64,000 bases of DNA from Paenibacillus sp. SYP-B3998 (GTDB lineage: Bacteria > Bacillota > Bacilli > Paenibacillales > NBRC-103111): NCBI RefSeq assembly GCF_010820665.1, contig NZ_JAAIKC010000008.1, forward strand, positions 1 through 64,000, written 5' to 3'. How positions within the stretch are numbered: the stretch's first letter is position 1; the number at the start of each line of letters is the position of its first letter. This document shows, piece after piece, positions 8,259 to 16,127 of this stretch. Under the pieces are notes generated by a model that was not told the origin of the DNA, did no database searches, and worked only from the letters and a program-made list of their open reading frames with translations. Made by a program: the position numbers and the translations under genes.

Positions 8259-9044
8259 ATGTCTTTGATTGGCGAAGAGCGGAAGGATTATATCCTGAAC
8301 CAGCTCAATTTGGAAGGCAAGGTAAGAACGAACGATTTGGTTGAGAAGCTGAACGTGTCTTCGGAGACGATTCGTAGATATATGGAAGACCTCGAAGAGG
8401 AGAACAAGCTGAAGCGGGTGTACGGCGGCGCCGTGAAGATCAATCTTTCTCGCGAGGAGCCCTCTCATTTGAAAAGGGAAGTGCTGTATGCGGATGAGAA
8501 GCGCAAAATTGGCCGGGCCGCAGCAACGCTGGTTGAGGATAATGACGTTATTTTCATCGACGATGGAACGACAACGCTTCATATGATTGACTATTTGCTG
8601 AACAAGAAGAACATTACGGTTCTTACGATATCTGTTCCGGCCCTTTATTTATTGATTGATTACAAGAATAAGGAGCTGTTCTCGGGCGATATTTTCTTTA
8701 TCGGAGGTAAAGTAAGCTCAATGCAATCGCGGGTTGCGGGTTCACTTGCCGAAAAAATGGTGGAAAATTTCTACGCTGATAAAGCGTTCATATCTATCGA
8801 TGGCATCATGATGGATAAAGGCATTACTGGCTTTGACGAAGAGCGTGGCCAGTTAGCTAAGAAGATTATGGAGCATTCCAAGACGAGTATCGTCGTCACG
8901 GATCACTCCAAGTTTGGACTTGTGCAATTTTATAAAATCGCCGATTTGAAAGAAATTGATTTGATCGTAAGCGATGTTCCTGCGCCTAAGGAATGGGAAA
9001 CCTATTTATCGAAAAAAGACGTAACTTGGGTTGCGGCTACTTAA
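8259..9044 (+). CDS. DeoR/GlpR family transcriptional regulator
   Basis: A 261-residue repressor-type protein. The N-terminal winged helix-turn-helix (LVEKLNVSSETIRRYMEDLE, followed by KRVYGGAV) matches the DeoR family. The remainder is the sugar-phosphate-sensing domain with DDGTTTLHMIDYL and ITGFDEERGQLAKKIM. It begins 52 bp after the transporter and lies between the 2-AEP cluster and the C-P lyase operon, so one or both are likely targets and a phosphorylated intermediate of phosphonate breakdown is a reasonable effector. That role is inferred only from position. Confidence 0.85.
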   Translation: MSLIGEERKDYILNQLNLEGKVRTNDLVEKLNVSSETIRRYMEDLEEENKLKRVYGGAVKINLSREEPSHLKREVLYADEKRKIGRAAATLVEDNDVIFIDDGTTTLHMIDYLLNKKNITVLTISVPALYLLIDYKNKELFSGDIFFIGGKVSSMQSRVAGSLAEKMVENFYADKAFISIDGIMMDKGITGFDEERGQLAKKIMEHSKTSIVVTDHSKFGLVQFYKIADLKEIDLIVSDVPAPKEWETYLSKKDVTWVAAT

Positions 9045-9111
9045 GTGCTTTTGAATGTTAGCAGGTCGGCTGCAAAAGCATGAAGAAGGCGTGAGATCGG
9101 CCCGACAGGTT

Positions 9112-9151
9112 CCGCTATGTAATTGAACGCGATCATAAACAAGTTACAGCG
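9112..9151 (+). other. Structured spacer between the DeoR gene and its terminator
   Basis: CCGCT/TGTAA pairs with TTACA/GCGG across a 14-base loop. Just upstream GGTCGG (from 9064) can pair with CCGAC (9101). So the 130 bases between the stop of the DeoR-type gene and its terminator can fold into at least two helices. No riboswitch class is recognised. Confidence 0.3.
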
Positions 9152-9173
9152 GGCATCAGTGGCAAGTAACATG

Positions 9174-9213
9174 ACAAATACCCCTCCTGGAATACGGAGG
9201 GGTATTTGTTTTG
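9174..9213 (+). terminator. Strong terminator before the C-P lyase operon
   Basis: A perfect 14-bp stem (ACAAATACCCCTCC with its complement) closes an 8-base loop and is followed by TTTGTTT. It separates the 2-AEP cluster and regulator from the phnG operon, which therefore needs its own promoter. Confidence 0.85.
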
Positions 9214-9247
9214 TTTAAAACAACATAAAAACACTTTAATTACGACA

Positions 9248-9295
9248 TTTACACAAAATTAACGTGTTTTTAGTTGTTTTTACTTGTATATTTGA
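9248..9295 (+). promoter_or_regulatory. Pho-box-like repeat array before phnG
   Basis: TTTACA (9248), TTAACG (9259) and TTAGTT (9270) stand on an 11-bp period. A further copy of the shared motif, TTTACT-TGTAT-ATTTGA, starts at 9279. The region is AT-rich and lies 55-100 bp before phnG. It is the longest of the related arrays in this window and is consistent with PhoP control of the C-P lyase operon. Confidence 0.5.
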
Positions 9296-9348
9296 CGTGT
9301 GAGTCACAGAAATGATGCGTAATTCAAACTTGCCGAGGGGGAATAGGC

Positions 9349-9786
9349 TTGAACATGAGGGAACGAACGGAGATTGCCGCCACAGTCCCAGAGTCAATTT
9401 GGGGGTCATGGAAACAGCGGATAGAGGCGCTGGGAACGATTGAAGTCATTCATCCAGCCAGCATGGGGTTGGTCATGATGAAAGCGGAGGAATCCGTGGC
9501 GAAAGAAGTGTTCCATGTTGGGGAAATTTTGACGACGGATGCTACGCTAACACTGGATGGGGTATTAGGGTATGGCATCGTTATGGGCAATCATCCAGAC
9601 AAAGCGTTTACGTTCGCTCTTCTCGATGCCCTTTACCATAGTACGGACAAGAAATGGATAATCACGAAGCAGGGAATCGATGCCGAACTGATGCGGCAAG
9701 CAGAAGAACAGAAACAGCAAAAGCAGCGCCACTATCAACTGATAAAGCGGACCATGGTTAATTTTGAAGTCATGGATGCCGAATAG
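9349..9786 (+). CDS. phnG: C-P lyase complex subunit PhnG
   Basis: A 145-residue protein, first of a seven-gene C-P lyase set. PhnG belongs to the PhnGHIJ core that transfers phosphonate to ribose of a purine nucleoside triphosphate and then breaks the C-P bond. Family features are the conserved stretch around GLVMMKAEE, the F-x-x-G-E-I-L-T-T-D segment and LDGVLGYGIVMG. The best start is TTG at 9349, seven bases after GAGGGGGA; an ATG six bases later is possible but poorly spaced. It is ten bases from phnH. Confidence 0.9.
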   Translation: MNMRERTEIAATVPESIWGSWKQRIEALGTIEVIHPASMGLVMMKAEESVAKEVFHVGEILTTDATLTLDGVLGYGIVMGNHPDKAFTFALLDALYHSTDKKWIITKQGIDAELMRQAEEQKQQKQRHYQLIKRTMVNFEVMDAE

Positions 9787-9795
9787 GAGGCTTCG

Positions 9796-10395
9796 ATGGG
9801 TACAGGTACAGTTCAGCATGACGAAAGAATTCACTATACACAGCGTTTGTATCGTTCACTGCTAGATACGATGGCTAGACCAGGGAGCCTCATTCAACTT
9901 GAACCTTATGCCTATAGCGGCTGTCCGAGTGAGCATTACTTTAGGATTGGCATCGCACTTACCTTATTGGACCAAGAAGTCAGCTTTCATGAGACAGCAA
10001 CGGAGAAAGAGTTAACGCAGCACTTACAGTTGTTGACCCGTTCTACGGCAAAGCCGCTTAGCGAGAGCGATTATATATTTGTACAAAGTGGCGAAGCTCC
10101 TGACTTGACGGAAGCGAAGCGTGGCACAGATTTGTATCCTGACCAAAGCGCGACGATCGTCTGTCAGGTGAAACGAATTGCTCAGGATGGCAACGGCGAA
10201 GTCAGACTAAAGCTCAAAGGGCCAGGCATACAAACAGCTCGTCAGCTCAGTTTAGATGGATTTAGCCCCGATTTGCTGCCTGAATTGATAGCCAGTAGCG
10301 AGCAGTTTCCACTTGGCTTGGATTGGATTCTTGTGGATGCTGAGGGGCGATTATGTTGCTTACCCAGAAGCACCAAGATCGTGAAGGAGGCGTAA
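9796..10395 (+). CDS. phnH: C-P lyase complex subunit PhnH
   Basis: A 199-residue core subunit, homologous to the PhnH that sits on PhnG/PhnI in the E. coli complex. YRSLLDTMARPGSLIQL near the N-terminus is the family hallmark, and the end contains FPLGLDWILVDAEGRL followed by LPRSTKI. It has no catalytic motif of its own; the role is structural or in substrate binding. A GGAGG ribosome site lies in the gap from phnG, and phnI starts three bases after its stop. Confidence 0.92.
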   Translation: MGTGTVQHDERIHYTQRLYRSLLDTMARPGSLIQLEPYAYSGCPSEHYFRIGIALTLLDQEVSFHETATEKELTQHLQLLTRSTAKPLSESDYIFVQSGEAPDLTEAKRGTDLYPDQSATIVCQVKRIAQDGNGEVRLKLKGPGIQTARQLSLDGFSPDLLPELIASSEQFPLGLDWILVDAEGRLCCLPRSTKIVKEA

Positions 10396-10398
10396 GGT

Positions 10399-11517
10399 AT
10401 GGCTTATGTAGCAGTTAAAGGCGGTCAGCAAGCGATTAAAGAGGCGGAGAAGCTGCTTCATTATTATCGCTTAAAGGATGGGGAACAGCCCATCGCGATT
10501 AACCAGATTCGCACACAGATGCGGCTTGCCGTAGATAAAGCAATGAGTGAAGGCTCGCTGTACGATCCTGATCTAGCTGCACTTGCTTTAAAGCAAGCAG
10601 AAGGAGATGCGATCGAAGCGTCGTTCCTGCTTCGTGCGTTTCGCTCCACGCTTCCGCGCCAAGCGTATACGCTCGCTATAGATACCTCACAGATGGAAAT
10701 TGTTCGCCGTATTTCGGCGACCTTCAAGGAAGTGCCAGGCGGCCAATATTTGGGCCCGACGCGGGATTACACCAAGCGCCTGCTGCGGATGGAGTTGACG
10801 GAAGAAACGGATACCGAGGCGCAGGAAAGGTTGGCTGTGTTTTTGAAAGAGTTGAATCTTGATGCGGCCGCACTGGCCTCTGAAGAAGTTCCTACGTTCC
10901 CTCGTGTGATTGATTTGCTAAAAGAGGAAGGCTTGATTGCGGGGGCTCAAAAAGTGACGTCCAACGCAGCGGGAAGTGTTGACGACATTACCCGCGATGC
11001 GATCTCCTTCCCGGCCTCCCGCTCCGTTCGCTTGCAAGCGATGTCGCGCGGTGAAACGGGCGCCTTGCTCGCTTTTGCTTACTCTAGCGTGAGAGGTTAC
11101 GGTGACGTGCATCCCACGATTGGAGAGCTTCGCGTAGGGTACGTTCCTGTGTATATGCCGCATCCGATTTACACAGAGGAGACAATTGCGCTAGGAACTG
11201 TGCTTGTGACCGAGGCAGAGATCGTTGTGCGACAGCAGGATGAAACGACGGACGGCGCAGCGCAGTTCGCAGTCGGCTATGGCCTATGCTTCGGACATAA
11301 CGAGGACAAGGCGATTTCAATGGGGATTTTGGATCAAACGATGCAGGCTGAGAACCCGACTTCGCCCGCGCAGGATGAGGAATTCGTTCTTTATCATATC
11401 GATGGGATTGAATCTTCTGGATTCATCTCCCACTTCAAGCTGCCGCATTACGTTGATTTTCAAGCGGAGTTACAACGAGTTCGCTCGATTAACAGGCAGG
11501 AGGAGAACGAAGGATGA
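10399..11517 (+). CDS. phnI: C-P lyase core subunit PhnI (nucleosidase/ribosyl transfer)
   Basis: A 372-residue subunit with the N-terminal MAYVAVKGGQQAIKEAEKLL that is almost invariant in PhnI. The central KVTSNAAGSVDDITRDAISFP and QAMSRGETGALLAFAYSSVRGYGDVHP segments are also family-typical. PhnI displaces the purine base of the nucleotide by phosphonate, giving a 5-triphosphoribosyl 1-phosphonate together with PhnGHL. Its stop overlaps the start of phnJ by four bases, which indicates coupled translation. The length equals that of other PhnI proteins. Confidence 0.95.
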   Translation: MAYVAVKGGQQAIKEAEKLLHYYRLKDGEQPIAINQIRTQMRLAVDKAMSEGSLYDPDLAALALKQAEGDAIEASFLLRAFRSTLPRQAYTLAIDTSQMEIVRRISATFKEVPGGQYLGPTRDYTKRLLRMELTEETDTEAQERLAVFLKELNLDAAALASEEVPTFPRVIDLLKEEGLIAGAQKVTSNAAGSVDDITRDAISFPASRSVRLQAMSRGETGALLAFAYSSVRGYGDVHPTIGELRVGYVPVYMPHPIYTEETIALGTVLVTEAEIVVRQQDETTDGAAQFAVGYGLCFGHNEDKAISMGILDQTMQAENPTSPAQDEEFVLYHIDGIESSGFISHFKLPHYVDFQAELQRVRSINRQEENEG

Positions 11518-12383
11518 GCATGTACAACTATGGCTTCCTTGATGAGAATACCAAGCGCGAGCTGCGCAGAAAAACGCTGAAGGCCTTAGCGATCCCAGGA
11601 TACCAAGTGCCTTTCGGCTCTCGCGAAATGCCCGTGGCACGCGGATGGGGAACAGGCGGACTTCAAGTTACCTTATCGCTAATCGGTCATGGAGACATAT
11701 TGAAAGTCATTGATCAGGGCAGCGATGACAGCGTTAACGCGTGCAATCTTCGGGATCTCATCAGTGAAACGAGCGAAGTGGGAACGACAATCGATACGTT
11801 GGAGGCTACGGTCATTCAAACTCGTCACCGTATCCCGGAGGAAAAGATGACGGCAGAACAGATTCTTGTATTTCAGGTGCCGACACCGGAAATTTTGAGA
11901 ACCGTGGAGCCCAGTGAGCAGGAATCCCGCCGCATGCATGCAGAGCGAGATTACAGTAGATTATGGGTTCACTTGTACGAGGACATTGTGCAATGGAAAG
12001 AGATTCGAATCTCCTATGATTATCCCGTTCTCGTTAACGGTCACTATATTTGCGATCCATCGCCAATCCCAAGGTTTGACGTGCCGAAGCTGAATCAAGC
12101 CGAGACATTATTCTTGTTCGGAGCAGGTCGCGAGAAGCGAATTTACGCGATACCGCCGTATACGGATGTTGTCCCGCTGCAATTCGAGGACTACCCTTTC
12201 GAAGTCGAGAGCTACGAGACAGGCTGCGAGAAATGCAGCAGCACGCACACTTATTTGGAGGAATCGTTCGGTGCAGGGACAGGTCAGCGGCATCTGTATT
12301 GCTCGGATACAAGCTATTGTGGGAAGCGACAGCTTCGAGCGCACAATCAACCAGTCGAAATAGGAGTGGGTTGGAATGGATAA
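11514..12383 (+). CDS. phnJ: Carbon-phosphorus lyase PhnJ (radical SAM enzyme)
   Basis: A 289-residue enzyme that cleaves the C-P bond of 5-phosphoribosyl 1-phosphonate to a hydrocarbon and the 1,2-cyclic phosphate. The cysteine pattern C-x2-C-x21-C-x5-C is present (C238, C241, C263, C269). By homology with E. coli PhnJ the first three hold the [4Fe-4S] cluster and the last is the thiyl-radical cysteine. The N-terminal YNYGFLDENTKRELRRKTLK and the GYQVPFGSREMP segment are also typical. All catalytic residues I can recognise are intact. It overlaps both phnI and phnK. Confidence 0.96.
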   Translation: MSMYNYGFLDENTKRELRRKTLKALAIPGYQVPFGSREMPVARGWGTGGLQVTLSLIGHGDILKVIDQGSDDSVNACNLRDLISETSEVGTTIDTLEATVIQTRHRIPEEKMTAEQILVFQVPTPEILRTVEPSEQESRRMHAERDYSRLWVHLYEDIVQWKEIRISYDYPVLVNGHYICDPSPIPRFDVPKLNQAETLFLFGAGREKRIYAIPPYTDVVPLQFEDYPFEVESYETGCEKCSSTHTYLEESFGAGTGQRHLYCSDTSYCGKRQLRAHNQPVEIGVGWNG

Positions 12384-13209
12384 TCGGGTAACGATTCGAA
12401 ATGTTAGTAAAATTTACGGAAAAGGCTGCGGCAGCTGCGTAGCGCTCACGGGCCCTGAGTACGCTCGCAATCGTTGTCCCGTATGTGGGACGATCGTCGC
12501 ATGCGCAGACATTGGCTTTGACGTGTACCCTGGAGAAGTGCTAGGGATTGTCGGCGAGAGTGGATCTGGCAAAAGCACACTGGTTAAGACGCTTTATTTC
12601 GATGAAGTCCCGACTACTGGGGAGTTTTATTTGCAAGATTTTGAAGAGGGGCGCAGTAATATTTATGGGCTTAACTCCTTGCAAAAGCGCTACATTCGCA
12701 ATCATCTCATGGGCATGGTGTATCAGAATCCTCATCTTGGCTTGCGTCTTGATTATTCCGCAGGGGGAAATATTGCAGAGAAGCTGCTTATGGCCGATTG
12801 GAACCACGTTGGCGACATTCGCGAGCGTGCTAGTGAACTTTTGACGAAGACACAAATCCCGGTAGAGCGGATGGATGATAAACCCAAATACTTCAGCGGA
12901 GGCATGCAGCAGCGGGTGCAAATTTCCAAAGCGTTGGCGAACAATCCGCCGCTCTTGCTGCTCGATGAAGTAACGACTGGACTTGACGTTTCTGTTCAAG
13001 CGTCTGTGCTCGATCTGATTCGTCAGATTCAACGTGAGCTAGGTATCAGCATGATCGTTGTATCTCATGATTTCTCGGTTATTCGCATGCTGACGAATCG
13101 CACAATTGTGATGAAGAACGGGCGGATCGTCGAGCAAGGTTTGACGGATCAAATCATGGAAGACCCACAGCATGCCTACACCCAGCTATTGATCAACTCG
13201 TTGATTTAA
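12376..13209 (+). CDS. phnK: C-P lyase ABC-type protein PhnK with a Cys4 insert
   Basis: A 277-residue ABC ATPase without membrane partner that docks on the PhnGHIJ core. Walker A is GESGSGKST, the signature FSGGMQQRVQISKA, Walker B LLLLDEVTTGLD, and SHDFSVIRML holds the switch histidine. Between beta strands at the N-terminus (residues 18-37) is an insertion with C-x2-C-x12-C-x2-C, plus another Cys at 43. E. coli PhnK has only a few residues there, as far as I recall its sequence. This looks like a small zinc-ribbon or metal site. The start overlaps the end of phnJ by eight bases. Confidence 0.93.
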   Translation: MDNRVTIRNVSKIYGKGCGSCVALTGPEYARNRCPVCGTIVACADIGFDVYPGEVLGIVGESGSGKSTLVKTLYFDEVPTTGEFYLQDFEEGRSNIYGLNSLQKRYIRNHLMGMVYQNPHLGLRLDYSAGGNIAEKLLMADWNHVGDIRERASELLTKTQIPVERMDDKPKYFSGGMQQRVQISKALANNPPLLLLDEVTTGLDVSVQASVLDLIRQIQRELGISMIVVSHDFSVIRMLTNRTIVMKNGRIVEQGLTDQIMEDPQHAYTQLLINSLI

Positions 13210-13265
13210 TGGGATGAAGCTTACGGAATCAGTTTTGTAACGAAAAAGCGAAAGGAGCGATAAGC

Positions 13266-13979
13266 ATGACGAGACCTCATTTGCATATTCAGAACCTAAC
13301 GAAAGCTTTCACGCTCCACCAATTTGGCGGCAAGCAAATCGTGGGCTGCAGTGATATTCATTTGGAGCTGGCGCATGGCGAATTTATAGGCATTACAGGT
13401 AAAAGCGGCGCTGGCAAATCAACGATTTTGAAATGTATTTACCGTACGTATATCCCATCTTCAGGCCGTATGATTTATCATTCAGACACGCATGGGTTTA
13501 TTGATTTGGCGGAGGCCAAGGAGCGCGACATTCTCGAAATCAGACAAAAAGAAATCGGCTATGTCTCCCAGTTTCTTAAGGTCTTGCCTCGTGTGACGGC
13601 TTTGGATTGCGTAGTAGAAGTGCTCGTAGAAACAGGAACGGATAAAGAAGCGGCTGTTGCGGAGGCTCGAACAATACTACGTCATTTTCAATTATCTGAA
13701 TCTCTGTGGGATTCCTATCCCAATACGTTTAGCGGGGGGGAAAAGCTGCGCTTGAATCTTGCCAGAGCGATGGTTAAACGTCCTAAATTCCTGCTTTTGG
13801 ATGAACCCACGGCTTCGTTAGATCAAGGATCTAAAGCATCGGTACGAGACATGATTATTGAATTGAAAAAGGGCGGTACGAGCATGATTGGCATTTTTCA
13901 TGATTTGGACTTTATGGAAACTGTTGTAGATAAGGAATTTAATATGAGAAATGGTATCATGGTGGGAGGACATGCGTAA
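13266..13979 (+). CDS. phnL: C-P lyase ABC-type protein PhnL
   Basis: A 237-residue ABC ATPase, the second of the two nucleotide-binding proteins of the C-P lyase pathway; PhnL acts with PhnGHI in forming the ribosyl phosphonate. Walker A is GKSGAGKST, the signature FSGGEKLRLNLARAM, Walker B LLLDEPTASLDQ, and IGIFHDLDFM contains the switch histidine. It starts 56 bp after phnK behind AAAGGAGCGA. Its stop overlaps the phnM start by one base (TAATG). Confidence 0.93.
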   Translation: MTRPHLHIQNLTKAFTLHQFGGKQIVGCSDIHLELAHGEFIGITGKSGAGKSTILKCIYRTYIPSSGRMIYHSDTHGFIDLAEAKERDILEIRQKEIGYVSQFLKVLPRVTALDCVVEVLVETGTDKEAAVAEARTILRHFQLSESLWDSYPNTFSGGEKLRLNLARAMVKRPKFLLLDEPTASLDQGSKASVRDMIIELKKGGTSMIGIFHDLDFMETVVDKEFNMRNGIMVGGHA

Positions 13980-15175
13980 TGAGAACCCATGAAGTATGGA
14001 TAACAAACGCCAAGCTGATTTTACCTGAAGAAATCATAGAGGGACACGTACATATTCGACAAGGCAAGATAGCAGCCATTGTGACAGGGGAGATGAATGA
14101 GGTTGAATGCACGTCTTATGTTCAAGTGATTGATGCGGCTGGACTTCATCTGATGCCTGGGATTATCGAAACCCACAGCGATGCGATTGAGAAAGAAATC
14201 CAGCCTCGTCCGAACTCTGTATTTCCATTAGAAATGGCGATGCATGAGCTGGAAAAAAAGATGGCTGCGGTTGGCATTACCACCCTGTATCATTCTATCT
14301 GTTCGTCAGATGGTACGCCTGTTCGCAACGATAGAATGGTTGCCGATATCATTGAGTTTGCTGCCCGCAGACGCCAGGAGCCTTCTATGCTAAGACATCG
14401 TGTTCATCTTCGTTATGAAGTGACGAATGTGGCTGGCATCCCGATGGTGCAAGAGATGTTGGAGCTAGGTCAAGTTGATCTGCTTTCTTTCATGGATCAT
14501 ACGCCAGGGCAGGGTCAATACAAGACGAGAGAAACGCTGCGCGATTATCTCATCGGAACGGAGCACATGAGCACGGAAGAAGCGGAAGCTACCGTCGATC
14601 AACTGATTGCCTGCCAGCAGCAGGTAGATTGGGAGAAGCTCAAGGATTTAATCCAACTGGCTAAAGAGAAACGTGTACAGCTTGCGTCGCATGATGACGA
14701 TACAGCAGATAAAGTTCAATTTATGAGAGAGCTTGGTATATGGATTAGTGAATTTCCGGTTAGCTTAGATGCCGCAAAAGCCGCAAAAGCTCAGGGTATG
14801 TACGTGAGCGTAGGGGCGCCGAATATTGTAAGAGGCGCTTCACATAACAAAAACTTACGAGCCATGGATGCCATTGAGGCAGGCGCCGTTGACATTCTGT
14901 GCTCAGATTACCATCCGCCATCATTGCTTCCTGCAGTAAGCAAAATCAGTGATACGGCCGTAGGGTTGGCACAAGCGGTTCGAATGGTTACATTGAATCC
15001 TGCACAGGCGTTAGGCATCGATCAAGAGTTTGGTTCAATTGAGGTTGGAAAAGTAGCGGATTTGGTTTTGGTGGAAATGAGAAACGGTTATCCACTCGTG
15101 CGTAAAACCTTAATCGCAGGTAAGTTCGTATACCAGTCGGATTATTTTCAAGTGCAGGGAGAGGAACTACGATGA
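13979..15175 (+). CDS. phnM: Alpha-D-ribose 1-methylphosphonate 5-triphosphate diphosphatase PhnM
   Basis: A 398-residue amidohydrolase-superfamily enzyme that removes diphosphate from the ribosyl phosphonate triphosphate before PhnJ acts. Metal-site features seen are GIIETHSDAIEKE at the first strand, the LASHDDDTADKV motif and CSDYHPPSLLPA with the conserved aspartate. The end GSIEVGKVADLVLVEM is the usual return to the small beta domain. It overlaps phnL by one base and the PHP gene by four bases. Confidence 0.94.
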   Translation: MRTHEVWITNAKLILPEEIIEGHVHIRQGKIAAIVTGEMNEVECTSYVQVIDAAGLHLMPGIIETHSDAIEKEIQPRPNSVFPLEMAMHELEKKMAAVGITTLYHSICSSDGTPVRNDRMVADIIEFAARRRQEPSMLRHRVHLRYEVTNVAGIPMVQEMLELGQVDLLSFMDHTPGQGQYKTRETLRDYLIGTEHMSTEEAEATVDQLIACQQQVDWEKLKDLIQLAKEKRVQLASHDDDTADKVQFMRELGIWISEFPVSLDAAKAAKAQGMYVSVGAPNIVRGASHNKNLRAMDAIEAGAVDILCSDYHPPSLLPAVSKISDTAVGLAQAVRMVTLNPAQALGIDQEFGSIEVGKVADLVLVEMRNGYPLVRKTLIAGKFVYQSDYFQVQGEELR

Positions 15176-16032
15176 TTGATCTTCATTGTCACACACATAT
15201 CTCCGACAATTCTTACTCGATCGAAGAGGTTATTGGCTTGGCCAAGGAGCAAGGCGTCCAGCATCTGGCCATTACAGATCATGATACGACGATAGGCTTA
15301 CCCAGCGCCATTCTTCATGGAGCGAAATATGGCGTGAATATTATTCCTGGCATTGAAATCTCCGCTTACGATCATAAGCGCGGGGTACGCGCTCATATTT
15401 TGGGGTTGTTTGTTACACCTGGACATTCGGCGCTCTCCCAGCTGTGCGATCCATTGATCCAACGAAGGCATGAGGCCTCCTATGAGATGGTAGAGCAAAT
15501 TATAGCCGCTGGCTACAACATTTCATGGCAGCAGGTTGGTCAGTATTCCGCCAGAGGTACTGGCGTGTACAAGCAGCATATTATGCATGCTTTGCTCGAC
15601 GCTGGTTATACATCAACCATCTATGGTGAATTATATAAAAAGCTATTCGCCCGTGGCGATCAGGCCAAGGGGATCGCAAGAGGTCTTGCCTACCAAACCA
15701 TCACCTACATCAATATGTTTGATGCGATTAAGGCGATAGCCGAGGCTGGAGGAATTCCTGTTCTCGCGCATCCTGGACAAATGGGCAATTTCCCAGCAAT
15801 TCCAGAGTTAGTTGACGCAGGCTTGCAAGGAATTGAAGTGTGGCATCCTTCACATAATCAGGCAGCGGAACAGCAAGCCAAAGATGCTGCGGACGCTTTT
15901 AATCTTTTACAAACGGGAGGTTCGGACTTTCATGGCTTTTATACCGATTCTCCAGGTTTCCCTCTGGGTAGCAAAAGTCCTGGCAAGGCAAATCTAGAAG
16001 CATTGATGAGCAGAGTAGGCAAGCACCTATAA
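15172..16032 (+). CDS. PHP-domain cyclic phosphate hydrolase of the C-P lyase operon (PhnPP-like)
   Basis: A 286-residue PHP phosphoesterase. Metal ligands are visible in DLHCHTHISDNSY, ITDHDTTIG, GIEISAYD, VLAHPGQMGN and GGSDFHGFY. A PHP enzyme of Eggerthella lenta (called PhnPP) is known to hydrolyse 5-phosphoribosyl 1,2-cyclic phosphate by way of ribose 2,5-bisphosphate to ribose 5-phosphate and phosphate. The last place in a phnGHIJKLM operon that lacks phnP and phnN makes the same job likely here. It overlaps phnM by four bases (ATGA). The substrate is inferred, not shown. Confidence 0.85.
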   Translation: MIDLHCHTHISDNSYSIEEVIGLAKEQGVQHLAITDHDTTIGLPSAILHGAKYGVNIIPGIEISAYDHKRGVRAHILGLFVTPGHSALSQLCDPLIQRRHEASYEMVEQIIAAGYNISWQQVGQYSARGTGVYKQHIMHALLDAGYTSTIYGELYKKLFARGDQAKGIARGLAYQTITYINMFDAIKAIAEAGGIPVLAHPGQMGNFPAIPELVDAGLQGIEVWHPSHNQAAEQQAKDAADAFNLLQTGGSDFHGFYTDSPGFPLGSKSPGKANLEALMSRVGKHL

Positions 16033-16049
16033 CTTGAATTGTATTAAAA

Positions 16050-16077
16050 GAAAAAACCACCCTTGGCAGGATGGTGA
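16050..16077 (-). terminator. Terminator of the DUF418 gene
   Basis: Read on the minus strand, ACCATCC and GGGTGGT (one mismatch) enclose a 6-base loop and are followed by TTTTTTC. It lies about 50 bases after the DUF418 stop and could also slow transcription from the C-P lyase side, although no T run exists in that direction. Confidence 0.6.
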
Positions 16078-16127
16078 AAATGCGAAACTTATTGAAGTTA
16101 GTGCTGCGTACAAGTCTGATCTTAGAG

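Noticed and set aside
9112-9151. A riboswitch before the C-P lyase operon
   Set aside because: The hairpins lie before a strong terminator that ends the upstream transcript and belong to the 3' end of the regulator gene; no known aptamer pattern fits.
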